This document shows, piece by piece, positions 41,515-50,296 of a DNA stretch of 64,000 bases. The number at the start of each line of letters is the position of its first letter. Within the stretch, counting starts at the first letter, position 1. The position numbers and the translations under genes are program-made. A model generated the notes under the pieces. It worked only from the letters and a program-made list of their open reading frames with translations. It did not search any database and was not told where the DNA came from. Origin of the DNA: Acidobacteriota bacterium (GTDB taxonomy: Bacteria > Acidobacteriota > Terriglobia > Terriglobales > Acidobacteriaceae); NCBI GenBank assembly GCA_013289685.1, contig JABCZL010000008.1, positions 274,946-338,945 of the forward strand, given 5' to 3'.

Positions 41515-42135
41515 TTAATCCGTGTGGAAGGTGTAGCCCACCGAAGCGCCGAGTCGTACCACGTTATCGGAGTGGAAGGTGTTATTGAAGATGCGGTAGT
41601 AGTTCGCCTCAGGGCGGATAAAGAAATTTCGCCACAGGCTGTAGCGAATGCCGAAGCCTGCGTGCACCAGGAATTGATTACTGTTCAGATGGGTGTTGCA
41701 GGCAGAGAACCCGCAGTTGCCGAATTGGTTATAGAAAATCACGCTCTGGCCACCCACGCCGGCCATCGTGACCACGCTGATCCTCTTGTCGAGGCCGGTC
41801 GGGAACACGCCCTTGAGCCGGGGCGCGTACAGGGCGTTGACGTCATACAAGAAGGGGCGGTACGGCTGGTACCCGTTGTAGGATCCCTCTTTGTAGCGAA
41901 AGGCAATTTCGGCGCTGTAGCCGAAACGGTTCTTGTAAATGCGGTCGATGCTGAGGTTGGGGTAGAGTCCACCCTTCTCCGGAGGAGACACGTACGCCCG
42001 GGATGCGGTGCTGTTCTTGGTGGAGAAAAGAGTGCCACCGCCAACCGCAAAGTCAAATTGCTGGGCACGGGCAGAACCGGCAAGCGAAACCAGCGCACAC
42101 ACGGACATGAGCCACGCGAACTTTCTCAAATACAT
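41515..42135 (-). CDS. outer-membrane beta-barrel protein
   Basis: 206 residues, signal peptide ending ARAQ, then an eight-strand-like barrel: FDFAVGGGTLF, GLYPNLSIDRIYKNRFGYSA, KRISVVTMAGVGGQSVIFY, FLVHAGFGIRYSLWRNFFIR and a final strand LGASVGYTF. One Cys pair (NCGFSACN) lies in a loop. It is the left member of two tandem paralogs, the other being at 42273. Likely a structural or small-pore surface protein. Confidence 0.8.
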   Translation of the reverse strand: MYLRKFAWLMSVCALVSLAGSARAQQFDFAVGGGTLFSTKNSTASRAYVSPPEKGGLYPNLSIDRIYKNRFGYSAEIAFRYKEGSYNGYQPYRPFLYDVNALYAPRLKGVFPTGLDKRISVVTMAGVGGQSVIFYNQFGNCGFSACNTHLNSNQFLVHAGFGIRYSLWRNFFIRPEANYYRIFNNTFHSDNVVRLGASVGYTFHTD

Positions 42136-42272
42136 CCCCCTTTTTCGTTTCCTCTAGCATCTCGAAGTGTGTACGCCGGAGTGGCAGCGTCCTGGCGAAG
42201 CGGCCGCGAGCGGTTGGGCCAGGCGGTCGGAACTGGCCCGCGATGAAATTTCCGACCGCCGCCCAAGGAAGG

Positions 42273-42848
42273 CTAGTCTGGACCGATAGTGTATCCGATT
42301 GAGGCCCCGACGTGGAAAACGTTGTCGGAACTGAATTGGTCGGTATTGTTCAGGATGTGGTAGTAGCGAACCTCGGGGCGGACGAAGAAGTGTCCCCAGA
42401 CGTAGTAGCGGAGCCCGGCTCCAACATCCACCAGAAAGTGATTGCTGCTGGTGTAATTGTTGCAAGTGAACTGGTTGGTGCAGTAGGGCAGATAAAAGCG
42501 GCTGGTCTGCCAACCGATGCCCCCCATAAGATCCGCGCCGACTTTTTTGCTAATCCGGGGCTGGTACACACCGTTGAAATCGAACAGAATCGGGCGGTAG
42601 GGCTGGCCGAAGTAATTCCCCTGTGAAGTTCTCCAGGTAGCATCAAAGGCGAAGCCGACGCGTTTGTGGAAGATGACGTCAGCGCCGATGTTGGTGTACA
42701 AGCCCCCTTTTTCGGGGCAGAACGAACCGCACGATTGATTTGAAACGAGCGTACCGAAACCGAACATAGCATCCCCCTGCTGGGCGGAAGCGAGGTTGGG
42801 CAGGGCAAAAAATGCGAAGATGGTCGCAAGGAAGGCAAGCTTTCTCAA
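42273..42848 (-). CDS. outer-membrane beta-barrel protein (tandem paralog)
   Basis: 191 residues from a TTG placed 6 bases after AGGAGG, which also gives a proper signal peptide (RKLAFLATIFAFFALPNLAS). It matches the neighbour along its length: CPEKGGLYTNIGADVIFHKR, QPYRPILFDFNGVYQPRIS, LVDVGAGLRYYVWGHFFVRP and the last strand VGASIGYTI. The loop Cys pair (YCTNQFTCNN) is also kept. The two genes arose by duplication. Confidence 0.8.
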   Translation of the reverse strand: MRKLAFLATIFAFFALPNLASAQQGDAMFGFGTLVSNQSCGSFCPEKGGLYTNIGADVIFHKRVGFAFDATWRTSQGNYFGQPYRPILFDFNGVYQPRISKKVGADLMGGIGWQTSRFYLPYCTNQFTCNNYTSSNHFLVDVGAGLRYYVWGHFFVRPEVRYYHILNNTDQFSSDNVFHVGASIGYTIGPD

Positions 42849-43073
42849 GAGAAACCTCCTGTGATTATCTTTATTGGCGGTGAGATGCGACCGCCAAACC
42901 ATTTGGATGCAAGTGCATGGGTGACCCAATCATCATAATTTCAACAGCGCCGGAATTCAATTGTGCCAGGCTGCGGGGGTAGCCGCCTGGCCAACCGGGT
43001 CCGATCCACACACGAACAGCCGCACAATCAAACCCGAAGTATCAGAACAAGTTGCGCGCGCTTACAAAGCAGT

Positions 43074-43505
43074 TCAGGATCGCTTGGACGCACCGCCGCC
43101 CCCGCCGCGAAGCACGTGGTCGAAGGCGATCGGGCCGCCGCCAAAGAAGATCAGGGCGACGGCCAGTGTGGCGGCCGCAAGAGGGAACTCATATCCCGGA
43201 CGGTCGGGCGATCCTATCAGTCCATTGTGCAAGTGGACTTTCCAGATGGCCACAACCAGGTCGATGCAGAGGGCAAATGCAGCCGCGCGGGTGAAGAATC
43301 CAGCGAGAATAAGCAACCCGCCAACAAACTCGGTGAAGGAGGAGACGTAGCCCAACCAGGCAGGCAGGCCCAGGCCGCCGACCATCTGCGCATGGTGGTG
43401 CAAACCCCCAAAGACTTTGTGATAGCCATGTACGACCATAATGGCGCCCAGCGTGAGGCGCATGAGAAGAAGGGCAAGCGGCTGCAAACGATCGAGATAG
43501 CGCAA
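43074..43505 (-). CDS. DoxX-family membrane protein
   Basis: 143 residues, four membrane helices. The DoxX signature is visible: LLLMRLTLGAIMVVHGYHKV, LGLPAWLGYVSSFTEFVGGL, AGFFTRAAAFALCIDLVVAI and EFPLAAATLAVALIFFGGG. GGAGG lies seven bases before a TTG at 43505, which sets the start. Family members act with redox or sulfur enzymes at the membrane; no partner is apparent here. Confidence 0.85.
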   Translation of the reverse strand: MRYLDRLQPLALLLMRLTLGAIMVVHGYHKVFGGLHHHAQMVGGLGLPAWLGYVSSFTEFVGGLLILAGFFTRAAAFALCIDLVVAIWKVHLHNGLIGSPDRPGYEFPLAAATLAVALIFFGGGPIAFDHVLRGGGGGASKRS

Positions 43506-43807
43506 AGTGTTTCCTCCGGACCGACGCAATAGATTACAGCAGCGCGGCGTCCCGAGGAAGCGGGGGCAGCGTCTTAACACATTGTTAAGACTCTACCGAA
43601 TCCAGAAAAACGATTGCGCCTGCAGAGGGGTTTTTGATAACGTTGCTCCGCCGCAGGGATGCAGTCTCGGCGCTCCGAACGCGCCGCAGCGGTTTCCTGT
43701 TGGCCTTCTCCCCCGGGCCCCAGAAAAATGATCGGAACAATCTCGACGGTCCTGGGTTTGCACGCTTGAGCTGGCAGTCGGACGAAACTTTGAGTCAGGA
43801 GCCTGTA
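43506..43807. other. divergent intergenic region
   Basis: Lies between the DoxX gene and the low-complexity exported protein. No ORF supported; TTAACACATTGTTAAG at about 43574-43589 is a 16-bp imperfect palindrome (TTAACA / TGTTAA arms) and could be a regulator site. Confidence 0.4.
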
Positions 43808-45541
43808 ATGAATTTCACGACGAATGAAAATGCCCTGCGCAAGCAAGTTTTGGTTGCGCTCATGATGGTGGTTCCGGTTTTCGTCTGGGCCCAGCACAAG
43901 CCTGCGCCGGCGCCGCATCCGAGCGCCCCGGCGCCCCATGCCAGCGCTCCCGCGCACAACTCCGCGCCGAGCCGTCCGTCTGGACCGACGCAGCATACGA
44001 CGCAGCATACAACGACACCCACCCGCACGAATACAAATACCCGCACCACGCCCGGTTCGACGAGCCACACCAGCACCATGAACACGGGCAAAACTGGCAC
44101 CAGCACGACTGGCAAGACGGGCACCACAACAAACACCCGCACGAACACGACGTTGAATGGCCGCACGAATACGGGTACAGCCGGAAAGCCCGCCGGCACG
44201 AATACCGCCGGAAAGACTGGCGGCACTGCTGGCAAACCGGGGACGACGACTGGGGGCAAGGGAGTCACAGCCGGAGGGCGTGGAACGACCACCGCCAGCA
44301 AGGGGAACATGAGCCGTACTCCTCCTGGCCGCACCGTTGCCCTGAAAACCGGAGGATCAGCGAGTATTCGCCCCAACGGGCAGATCCGCTCCGTGAACCG
44401 GAACGGAATGCAGATTAACCGCGGAATACACGGCGGGCGCACCGTCGTGACTACGCATAATGGCGCTCGCGTTGTGACGACAGGCGGGCATGGCGGCTAC
44501 GTGCAGCGCTCCTATGTCACCCGCGGCGGCCGTTCTTATTATTCGCGCACTTACTATTACCACGGCGTCTACCGGAGCGGAGTTTACCGCGGCTACTACT
44601 GGGGAGGCCGTCCCTACTACGGCTACTATCACCCCTACTGGTACCATCCTGGATTTTACGGATGGGCCTACAACCCCTGGCCGGCGCCGGTGTATTGGGG
44701 ATGGGGATGGGGAGGCGCGCCGTGGTACGGATACTACGGCGGGTATTTCGCACCCTATCCGGTGTATCCGACGGCCGCATTCTGGCTTACCGACTACTTG
44801 ATCGCCGCGAATCTGCAGGCGGCCTATGCGGCTCAGGCGGCAGCCAACGGAGAAGCTGAGAATGCGGCGGCGGCGGATAATCAGGTAGCCAGCAATGGAC
44901 CGCCGGCAGCGGCCCCGAGCGGCGACGTGGCGCTCTCGCCAGAGGTCAAACAAGCGATCGCCGACGAAGTGAAGGCGCAAATCACCGCTTCCCAGGCCGA
45001 GGCCGCCAAGGGCGGGTCGTCGAGTGGCTCGTCCTCGGGTGCTTCCTCGGGTGGCGGACAGCCGGCAGCGGCCAGCAACGAAGTGCCGCCAGCGTTGGAT
45101 CCAGCGCGGCGCACATTCGTGGTCTCCGATGAAATCGACGTAGTGGCGGACGGACAGGAATGCGCGCTCACGCAGGGAGATGTACTCACCCGGCTGACTG
45201 ACACCCCCGACGCCGACCAGAAAGTGAATGTGAGCATCGCCAGCAGCAAGAAGACCGATTGCGCCGCAGGCAAAACCGTAGCGGTTTCAGTCGACGACCT
45301 GCAGGAGATGCATAACCACTTCCAGGAGCAGTTGGAAGCGGGGATGAAGACGCTGGCTGCCAAACAGGGAACCGGAGGGCTGCCGAAGGCTCCGGACACC
45401 GGCACCGTTCCATCTGACGTGCCGCCTCCTGCGCCGGACAAGACGGCGGCCAAGACGCTGGAGGATCAGGACAAAGCTGCCGACCAGACCGAATCGGACG
45501 TGAAGCAGGAAGCGGGCTCTTCGAGCGGCGGCGCTCATTAG
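43808..45541 (+). CDS. exported low-complexity protein with Tyr/Gly-rich core
   Basis: 577 residues. Signal peptide (KQVLVALMMVVPVFVWAQ). A Thr/Asn/Gly-rich segment (about 50-180) is rich in NTRT and TGKTGT repeats. A Tyr/Trp/Gly-rich region (about 235-320, for example YYWGGRPYYGYYHPYWYHPG) follows. A soluble C-terminal domain starts near residue 370, with LSPEVKQAIADEVKAQITAS and FVVSDEIDVVADGQECALTQ. Similar YXG-rich proteins with this C-terminal half exist in Acidobacteriota. First gene of a three-gene plus-strand group (43808-47316). Probably a surface or matrix protein. Confidence 0.75.
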   Translation: MNFTTNENALRKQVLVALMMVVPVFVWAQHKPAPAPHPSAPAPHASAPAHNSAPSRPSGPTQHTTQHTTTPTRTNTNTRTTPGSTSHTSTMNTGKTGTSTTGKTGTTTNTRTNTTLNGRTNTGTAGKPAGTNTAGKTGGTAGKPGTTTGGKGVTAGGRGTTTASKGNMSRTPPGRTVALKTGGSASIRPNGQIRSVNRNGMQINRGIHGGRTVVTTHNGARVVTTGGHGGYVQRSYVTRGGRSYYSRTYYYHGVYRSGVYRGYYWGGRPYYGYYHPYWYHPGFYGWAYNPWPAPVYWGWGWGGAPWYGYYGGYFAPYPVYPTAAFWLTDYLIAANLQAAYAAQAAANGEAENAAAADNQVASNGPPAAAPSGDVALSPEVKQAIADEVKAQITASQAEAAKGGSSSGSSSGASSGGGQPAAASNEVPPALDPARRTFVVSDEIDVVADGQECALTQGDVLTRLTDTPDADQKVNVSIASSKKTDCAAGKTVAVSVDDLQEMHNHFQEQLEAGMKTLAAKQGTGGLPKAPDTGTVPSDVPPPAPDKTAAKTLEDQDKAADQTESDVKQEAGSSSGGAH

Positions 45542-45597
45542 GTCAGCCGGCTCGGCGATTGGCAGGCGGTGAAGATTTCGAAGGGAGAGTTGCAACC

Positions 45598-46509
45598 ATG
45601 GGGCAGAAGTTCGAGCAAAGGTTCGAGCAGAAGTTCGCAAGGATTCCGGCAATCGTCATTGCGGCCATCGTAATTCCGGCCATCGTCGTGGTCGCGTGCA
45701 CGATGTTCCCGTTGTGGCGCGCCAGCGCGCAGGCGGTTTCTTTGCAGGAGCAGCTGGTGGCTCAGTACAAAGCGGTGAAGATGGGATCGGACACCAGTGG
45801 CTACTCCGTGATCGAGGAGGGCACACTGCTCGCGGTCCAGAAGGGCGGACTGCTGGGCGTACCATATTCCGACAAGACGTCTCTTACGAATAAATATGAA
45901 GGCGGCGTCGTGCACGGGCCCAACAATTTGATGGTGTCGGGGAAGAAGGCCTTGTTAGGACATTTTTCCCAGACCCAGTCGCAGGGCCAGACCACGAAAT
46001 TGTTCGCCAAAGGCGACAAAGTCTACACGACCAAGATTGAGGTGAACGTAGAGAAAGATATGGTGACGATGGGTATCGTCGCTTGCGACACCTGTAACAA
46101 GACGGACCCGACGAGCTACAACAAGGCCAATGTGGTCTTCCAGTTTCCCAAAGGCTCCTTGGCCAAGGCCAGCGCCGGGGACGTCGAGGACACGATCGGG
46201 CAGTTGCTCTCGATCAGCGACGATTCCCAGCAGGGTCAGGGCGGTGACCAGAGTGGGGATCAGGGCGGACAACAAGCCGCGCAGGGAGGCCAGGACCAGC
46301 AGGGTGGGCAGCAGCAGGCCGCGCAACCAGCCGCTGCGCAACCGCCCGCAGCCGAGCCGCAGACCATTGAGAAGGGGCAGACCACCGACCAGGTGCAAGG
46401 TTCCCTGGGCAAGCCGGACAAGATCGTCAACCTCGGCGCAAAACAGATCTGGGTCTACAAAGATCTAAAAGTCACGTTCTTGAACGGAAAAGTTTCGGAC
46501 GTTCAGTAA
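45598..46509 (+). CDS. exported/membrane-anchored protein, paralog of next gene
   Basis: 303 residues. Start set by GGGAGAG before the ATG at 45598. A hydrophobic anchor (about 16-34, IPAIVIAAIVIPAIVVVACT) is followed by LQEQLVAQYKAVKMGSD, a beta domain with a CDTC pair, a Gln/Gly-rich linker, and a C-terminal module TTDQVQGSLGKPDKIVNLGA ending KVTFLNGKVSDVQ. That end resembles the SmpA/BamE-like pattern (GMTxxQVxxxLGxP). It shares the whole plan with the gene 24 bp downstream. Confidence 0.72.
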   Translation: MGQKFEQRFEQKFARIPAIVIAAIVIPAIVVVACTMFPLWRASAQAVSLQEQLVAQYKAVKMGSDTSGYSVIEEGTLLAVQKGGLLGVPYSDKTSLTNKYEGGVVHGPNNLMVSGKKALLGHFSQTQSQGQTTKLFAKGDKVYTTKIEVNVEKDMVTMGIVACDTCNKTDPTSYNKANVVFQFPKGSLAKASAGDVEDTIGQLLSISDDSQQGQGGDQSGDQGGQQAAQGGQDQQGGQQQAAQPAAAQPPAAEPQTIEKGQTTDQVQGSLGKPDKIVNLGAKQIWVYKDLKVTFLNGKVSDVQ

Positions 46510-46533
46510 CAGAGCCGCCACCAAGGAGATTCC

Positions 46534-47316
46534 ATGCGTCAGGCCTGGCGCGTTCTTTTCGTCGCCGCGGCGATCGCGGCCATCCTTCCATCCTTCGCGG
46601 CCGCGCAGGCTCCCGTGACCCTGCAGGAGCAACTCAACGCGCAGTACAAGACCGTCAAGATAGGACCCGACGGCGAAGTCGCGGGCGATCCGGGTACCCT
46701 TCTGGCGATTCAAAAAGGCGGAATCATCGCGGTACCGTGGACCGCGCTGGCCTTGTGCCCGGCGAAATTTAAGGACAACGTTCTTCATCTCTCGACCGGT
46801 TTCTGCGCGGGCATGATGCAGAATGTTTCCGGATATTTCAAGAAGGGCGCCAAGGTCTACCCTCTAAAGCTCGATGTCAACGTGGCCAAGGAAAAGATAT
46901 CGTTTCAAGTGGTCGGTTGTAAGGTGTGCAATCACGCCGATCAGCCCTTCCCATTCAAGGCAGAAGTGGTGTTCGAGTTTCCCAAGGGATATTTGGAAAC
47001 AGCCAGCGCCAGCCAGGTGGAAGACACCATCGGGCAGGTGTTCCCGATCACTACTGAAACGGAAAATGATCAGCAGGCTCAAGGTGAAGGAGATGCCGGC
47101 CAGCAACAGCCCGCTCAGGAGCAACCCCCCGCCCAGCAGACACAACAGTCACAACAAGCGGAGCCGCAGACCGTGCAGGCAGGCATGACCACCGACCAGG
47201 TGCAGTCGATCCTGGGTAAGCCCGACAAAATCTTCAATGTGGGTACCAAACAGATTTACGTTTACAAGGACGTCAAGGTGACGTTTCTCGACGGCAAAGT
47301 TTCCGACGTGCAGTAA
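46534..47316 (+). CDS. exported protein with BamE/SmpA-like C-terminal motif
   Basis: 260 residues, cleavable signal (ending FAAAQAP), AAGGAG before the ATG. Conserved with its neighbour: LQEQLNAQYKTVKIGPDG, GTLLAIQKGGIIAVPW, the CKVC pair, VVFEFPKGYLETASASQVED and the end MTTDQVQSILGKPDKIFNVG with KVTFLDGKVSDVQ. The Gln-rich linker is shorter. The pair arose by tandem duplication; one copy kept an N-terminal anchor and the other a signal peptide, so they may form a membrane-periplasm pair. Confidence 0.75.
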   Translation: MRQAWRVLFVAAAIAAILPSFAAAQAPVTLQEQLNAQYKTVKIGPDGEVAGDPGTLLAIQKGGIIAVPWTALALCPAKFKDNVLHLSTGFCAGMMQNVSGYFKKGAKVYPLKLDVNVAKEKISFQVVGCKVCNHADQPFPFKAEVVFEFPKGYLETASASQVEDTIGQVFPITTETENDQQAQGEGDAGQQQPAQEQPPAQQTQQSQQAEPQTVQAGMTTDQVQSILGKPDKIFNVGTKQIYVYKDVKVTFLDGKVSDVQ

Positions 47317-47716
47317 CTCATCCATCTCTGGAAACTGGTTGCCTTAAACCCGTGCAAATGCGGGAAGTTGAGCGAGCGACATAGTACCTCCGTACCGTGC
47401 CTAGTACTTCAGTTACCGGTCTGCGAGTGACTGGGTGTGATCTGCACACGTACCCCTCCTAATTGCGCCCATTTGGCCATATACCACAGCATATAGATAT
47501 TGCCCTCGGGCGACCCTATCCCCAATTCCAAGAAACAGGCCAAAAACCCAATGAAACGCGGAGATACGCTCCCAGCCGGGGTTTTTCAGGGTTGAGATAT
47601 GCTCGGAACACCGAAAGCCCTCGGACAGGCAATTGAGGGCAAGGCAGTCTCCCGAAGGAAACCCGCGGGCCGATGGAACCGGAGCGGGGACAGTGGTGGA
47701 AAAGGTAAAGGGATCT
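47317..47716. other. 400-bp leader upstream of the HTH-pilMNOPQ group
   Basis: No confident ORF. A long-range stem pairs AAAAACCC (47542-47549) with GGGTTTTT (47579-47586) around an inner GCG-GAGATA-CGC hairpin. The GGGGTTTTTC end could terminate or attenuate transcription. Further downstream, GCCCTCGGACAGGCAATTGA and GAGGGC can also pair. I compared the region by eye with common riboswitch consensus sequences and found no match. Confidence 0.4.
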
Positions 47717-47953
47717 ATGGCTGACTCGCGAGAAGTGATGAACATCCGGCAGGCGTCGCAATATCTGGGCGTGAGTCCGGACACGCTTTACAAGTACGTG
47801 GGCGAGCAGAAGATTCCGGCATTCAAACTGGGCAACCGCTGGCGCTTCAAGAAATCGCGGCTGGACCAGTGGATGGAAGAGAAGTCGAGCGAGATGGAAC
47901 CGCAGGCGAAACGCAAGGCGAAGGCGGCGTCGAAAGCTGCCGGGTCACAGTAG
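47717..47953 (+). CDS. MerR/excisionase-type HTH DNA-binding protein (78 aa)
   Basis: HTH_17-like domain: MNIRQASQYLGVSPDTLYKY, VGEQKIPAFKLGNRWRFKKS and RLDQWMEE. A Lys/Ala-rich tail (KRKAKAASKAAGSQ) follows. AAAGGG precedes the ATG at 47717. It stands 46 bp before pilM, separated by a family D palindrome, so it may be co-transcribed and regulate pilus genes. In other genomes such stand-alone HTH proteins are annotated only as helix-turn-helix or excisionase family; no integrase is nearby. Confidence 0.8.
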   Translation: MADSREVMNIRQASQYLGVSPDTLYKYVGEQKIPAFKLGNRWRFKKSRLDQWMEEKSSEMEPQAKRKAKAASKAAGSQ

Positions 47954-47964
47954 GAAAAACTTAG

Positions 47965-47987
47965 GGCCGGCGAGACGCCGGCGCTAC
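47965..47987. repeat. palindromic repeat, family D
   Basis: GGCCGGCG-AGA-CGCCGGC followed by GCTAC, copy of the element at 40288. It lies between the HTH gene and pilM. Confidence 0.8.
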
Positions 47988-47999
47988 AAAGGTGGGCAC

Positions 48000-49055
48000 A
48001 TGTTTGGATTCGGATCGAAGTCCATTGTTGGCCTGGATGTAGGTTCTTCAAGCATCAAGGCAGTTGAGCTCAAGAAAAAGGGCGGGCAGATTGAAGTCGC
48101 GCACCTCGGACTGGAGCCGCTGTCTTCCGACATCGTGGTGGATTCGATGATCGTGGACTCGGGCACGGTGTCGAGCGCGATTTCGAAGCTGTTCCTCGAC
48201 AACGAGATCAAGACCAAGGCCGTGGCCACCGCGGTAAGCGGGCACTCGGTGATCGTGAAGAAGATCTCGCTGCCCTCGATGAGCGACCAGGAACTGGCCG
48301 AGACCATCGAGAAGGAAGCGGCGCAGCACATTCCCTTCGATCTGGCCGACGTCAGCCTGGACTACCAGATTCTCTCCGACGAAGTGGGCAGTCCGCAGAT
48401 GGACGTCCTCCTGGTGGCGGTGAAGAAGGACAAGATTCTGAACTACACCAACGTACTCTCGATGTCAGGGCGCACCCCCGCTATCGTCGACATTGACGCG
48501 CTGGCGCTGCAGAACTGCTACGAGTACAACTACCAGCCCGCGCCGGGCCAGGTGGTGGCGCTTCTGAACCTGGGCGCCAGCGTAATGAACATCAACATCG
48601 TGAAGGGTACGACGCCGCTGTTCCCGCGCGACGTCAGCGTGGGCGGGCATCAGTACACCGATTCGCTGCAGAAGGAACTGGACCTGAGCTTTGAAGACGC
48701 CGAGTCGCTGAAGCTGGGCAACAAGGTGGGCACGGTTAGCGAAGACGCCAAGCAGCCGATCCTGCAGCAGGTGACCGAGATCATCGTGCTGGAAATTCAG
48801 AAGACCTTCGATTTCTTCCGGGCCAGCGCGGCCGGCGAGCATATCGAGAAAATCTACCTGGCGGGCGGGTCGTCGAAAGTGCCGGGCCTGGTGGAAGCGT
48901 TGCGGCAAGAGTTTTCGATGCCGGTGGAATTGTTGAATCCGTTCCAGCGGGTCACGCCGCCAGTCGAAGGACACGGAGCGGAACTGGTGGAGCAGAATCC
49001 CGGCCAAATGGCAGTGGCAGTCGGCTTGGCCCTGAGGAGCTTTGAATCTCTATGA
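48000..49055 (+). CDS. pilM: type IV pilus inner-membrane platform protein PilM
   Basis: 351 residues with an actin/FtsA-like fold: IVGLDVGSSSIKAVELKKKG (phosphate-1), TAVSGHSVIVKKI, PFDLADVSLDYQIL, DIDALALQNCYEYNY (connect region) and IYLAGGSSKVPGLVEALRQE (adenosine site). PilM is the cytoplasmic ATP-binding partner of the PilN N-terminus. First gene of pilMNOPQ; its stop overlaps pilN by 4 bp. AAAGGTGGG precedes the ATG. Confidence 0.95.
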   Translation: MFGFGSKSIVGLDVGSSSIKAVELKKKGGQIEVAHLGLEPLSSDIVVDSMIVDSGTVSSAISKLFLDNEIKTKAVATAVSGHSVIVKKISLPSMSDQELAETIEKEAAQHIPFDLADVSLDYQILSDEVGSPQMDVLLVAVKKDKILNYTNVLSMSGRTPAIVDIDALALQNCYEYNYQPAPGQVVALLNLGASVMNINIVKGTTPLFPRDVSVGGHQYTDSLQKELDLSFEDAESLKLGNKVGTVSEDAKQPILQQVTEIIVLEIQKTFDFFRASAAGEHIEKIYLAGGSSKVPGLVEALRQEFSMPVELLNPFQRVTPPVEGHGAELVEQNPGQMAVAVGLALRSFESL

Positions 49056-49642
49056 TCAAAATCAACCTGCTGGAAAATTCCAAGGGGAAGAGCAAGCGCG
49101 GTGGCGGCGGACCGTCGATGCCCACGATGGAAATGGGTGACATGGGCTCGCCCAAACTGAAGATCCTTGCGGTGCTGGTGATCGCCGGGTTGTTCAACCT
49201 GGGCTACTGGTACCGGCTGGATCATCAGACGAAGGCCATCGCGACGCGCATGAAAGTGGCGGAGCAGAAAAACCGCGAGCTGGCCGACGTGAAGGCGCGG
49301 TTCCTGGAGCGCCAGACGCAGGCCAACAACTACAAGCGGCGCGTGGATGTGATCGACGGGCTGCGCCAGAGCCAGACCGGTCCGGTCAATCTGCTGGCCA
49401 TGATGGGCGAGACGGTGAATAACACCGAAGCGGTGTGGCTCAGCAAGATGGACGATCAGGGCACGAGTGTGAACCTGGAAGGAACGGCGTTGAGCACCGA
49501 CGCAGTCGCCAACCTGATCGCGAACCTGCAAAAGACCGGTTTCTTCAAGACCGTCGAGATCAAGGAAACTTTTCAGGACGACACCATTAAGGACATGCAG
49601 GCGTTTCAGTTCACGCTGACCTGCGAGAAGGGAAAGTCGTAG
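49052..49642 (+). CDS. pilN: type IV pilus assembly protein PilN
   Basis: 196 residues. The conserved INLLE motif at residues 4-8 binds PilM. A Gly/Met-rich linker, one membrane helix at about 36-54 and a periplasmic coiled-coil and ferredoxin-like part follow (LLAMMGETVNNTEAVWLSKM, VANLIANLQKTGFFKTVEIK). It overlaps pilM by ATGA and is translated with it. Confidence 0.93.
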   Translation: MIKINLLENSKGKSKRGGGGPSMPTMEMGDMGSPKLKILAVLVIAGLFNLGYWYRLDHQTKAIATRMKVAEQKNRELADVKARFLERQTQANNYKRRVDVIDGLRQSQTGPVNLLAMMGETVNNTEAVWLSKMDDQGTSVNLEGTALSTDAVANLIANLQKTGFFKTVEIKETFQDDTIKDMQAFQFTLTCEKGKS

Positions 49643-49652
49643 AGGCGGACCT

Positions 49653-50294
49653 ATGGCGAATTTTAACGAACTGTCGGGCATCAAGCAGTGGGGTGTAGTG
49701 ATCCTCGGGGGAGCGGTGGTGACGGCGGCTCTGTATTTCACCCTGTTCAAGAGCCAGAACGAGCACAACGCGGCCGCGCAGCATGCCCTCGAAGACAAGA
49801 TTCGGGAAAACAACGAGCTCGAGTCCTACCGGCCCAAGCTGAAGCAGATGGAGCAGCAGCTGGCCGAGCTCAAACAGCAGCTGGAAATCGAGCAGCGCAT
49901 TGTTCCCGACGAAAAGCAGGTGGATGGTTTCATCACCATGCTCGACGCCGAGGCCCAAAAGGCGGGCGTGGAATTGCGGCGCTACGCGGCAAAGGACGTC
50001 AAGGCGCAGCAGTACTACACCGAAGTGCCGTTCGACATCGAACTCGACGGACCGTACTACTCGGCACTCAATTTCTTTGACCGGGTGAGCAAGCTGGAGC
50101 GGATTGTCAACATCGGCGGCCTGCTGGTGGCCACGACGAAGAATCCGAGCTTGGCGAAAGTCAAGCACAACTACCAATACGCGCCCAACGAGAGCATCAT
50201 CGCGAGTTTCACGGCGACCACATACTTCAGTCACGATTTGACACCTTCAGCGGCAGGCGCCGGGACGAAACCGGGAACGCCGGCGGCGAAGTAG
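49653..50294 (+). CDS. pilO: type IV pilus assembly protein PilO
   Basis: 213 residues. Membrane helix at about 13-32, coiled coil at about 33-75 (LKQMEQQLAELKQQLEIEQR), then the PilO periplasmic fold: IVPDEKQVDGFITMLDAEAQ, VPFDIELDGPYYSALNFFDR and LERIVNIGGLLV. It pairs with PilN to form the inner-membrane alignment subcomplex. The gap to pilN is 10 bp. Confidence 0.94.
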   Translation: MANFNELSGIKQWGVVILGGAVVTAALYFTLFKSQNEHNAAAQHALEDKIRENNELESYRPKLKQMEQQLAELKQQLEIEQRIVPDEKQVDGFITMLDAEAQKAGVELRRYAAKDVKAQQYYTEVPFDIELDGPYYSALNFFDRVSKLERIVNIGGLLVATTKNPSLAKVKHNYQYAPNESIIASFTATTYFSHDLTPSAAGAGTKPGTPAAK

Positions 50295-50296
50295 GG

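Noticed and set aside
47590..47716. Possible riboswitch in the leader before the HTH gene
   Set aside because: Pairing is possible, but no match to cobalamin, SAM, TPP, glycine or GEMM core sequences was seen by eye.
47717..47953. Excisionase of a prophage or integrative element
   Set aside because: No integrase, attachment site or phage gene is nearby, and the gene is placed directly before pilM.
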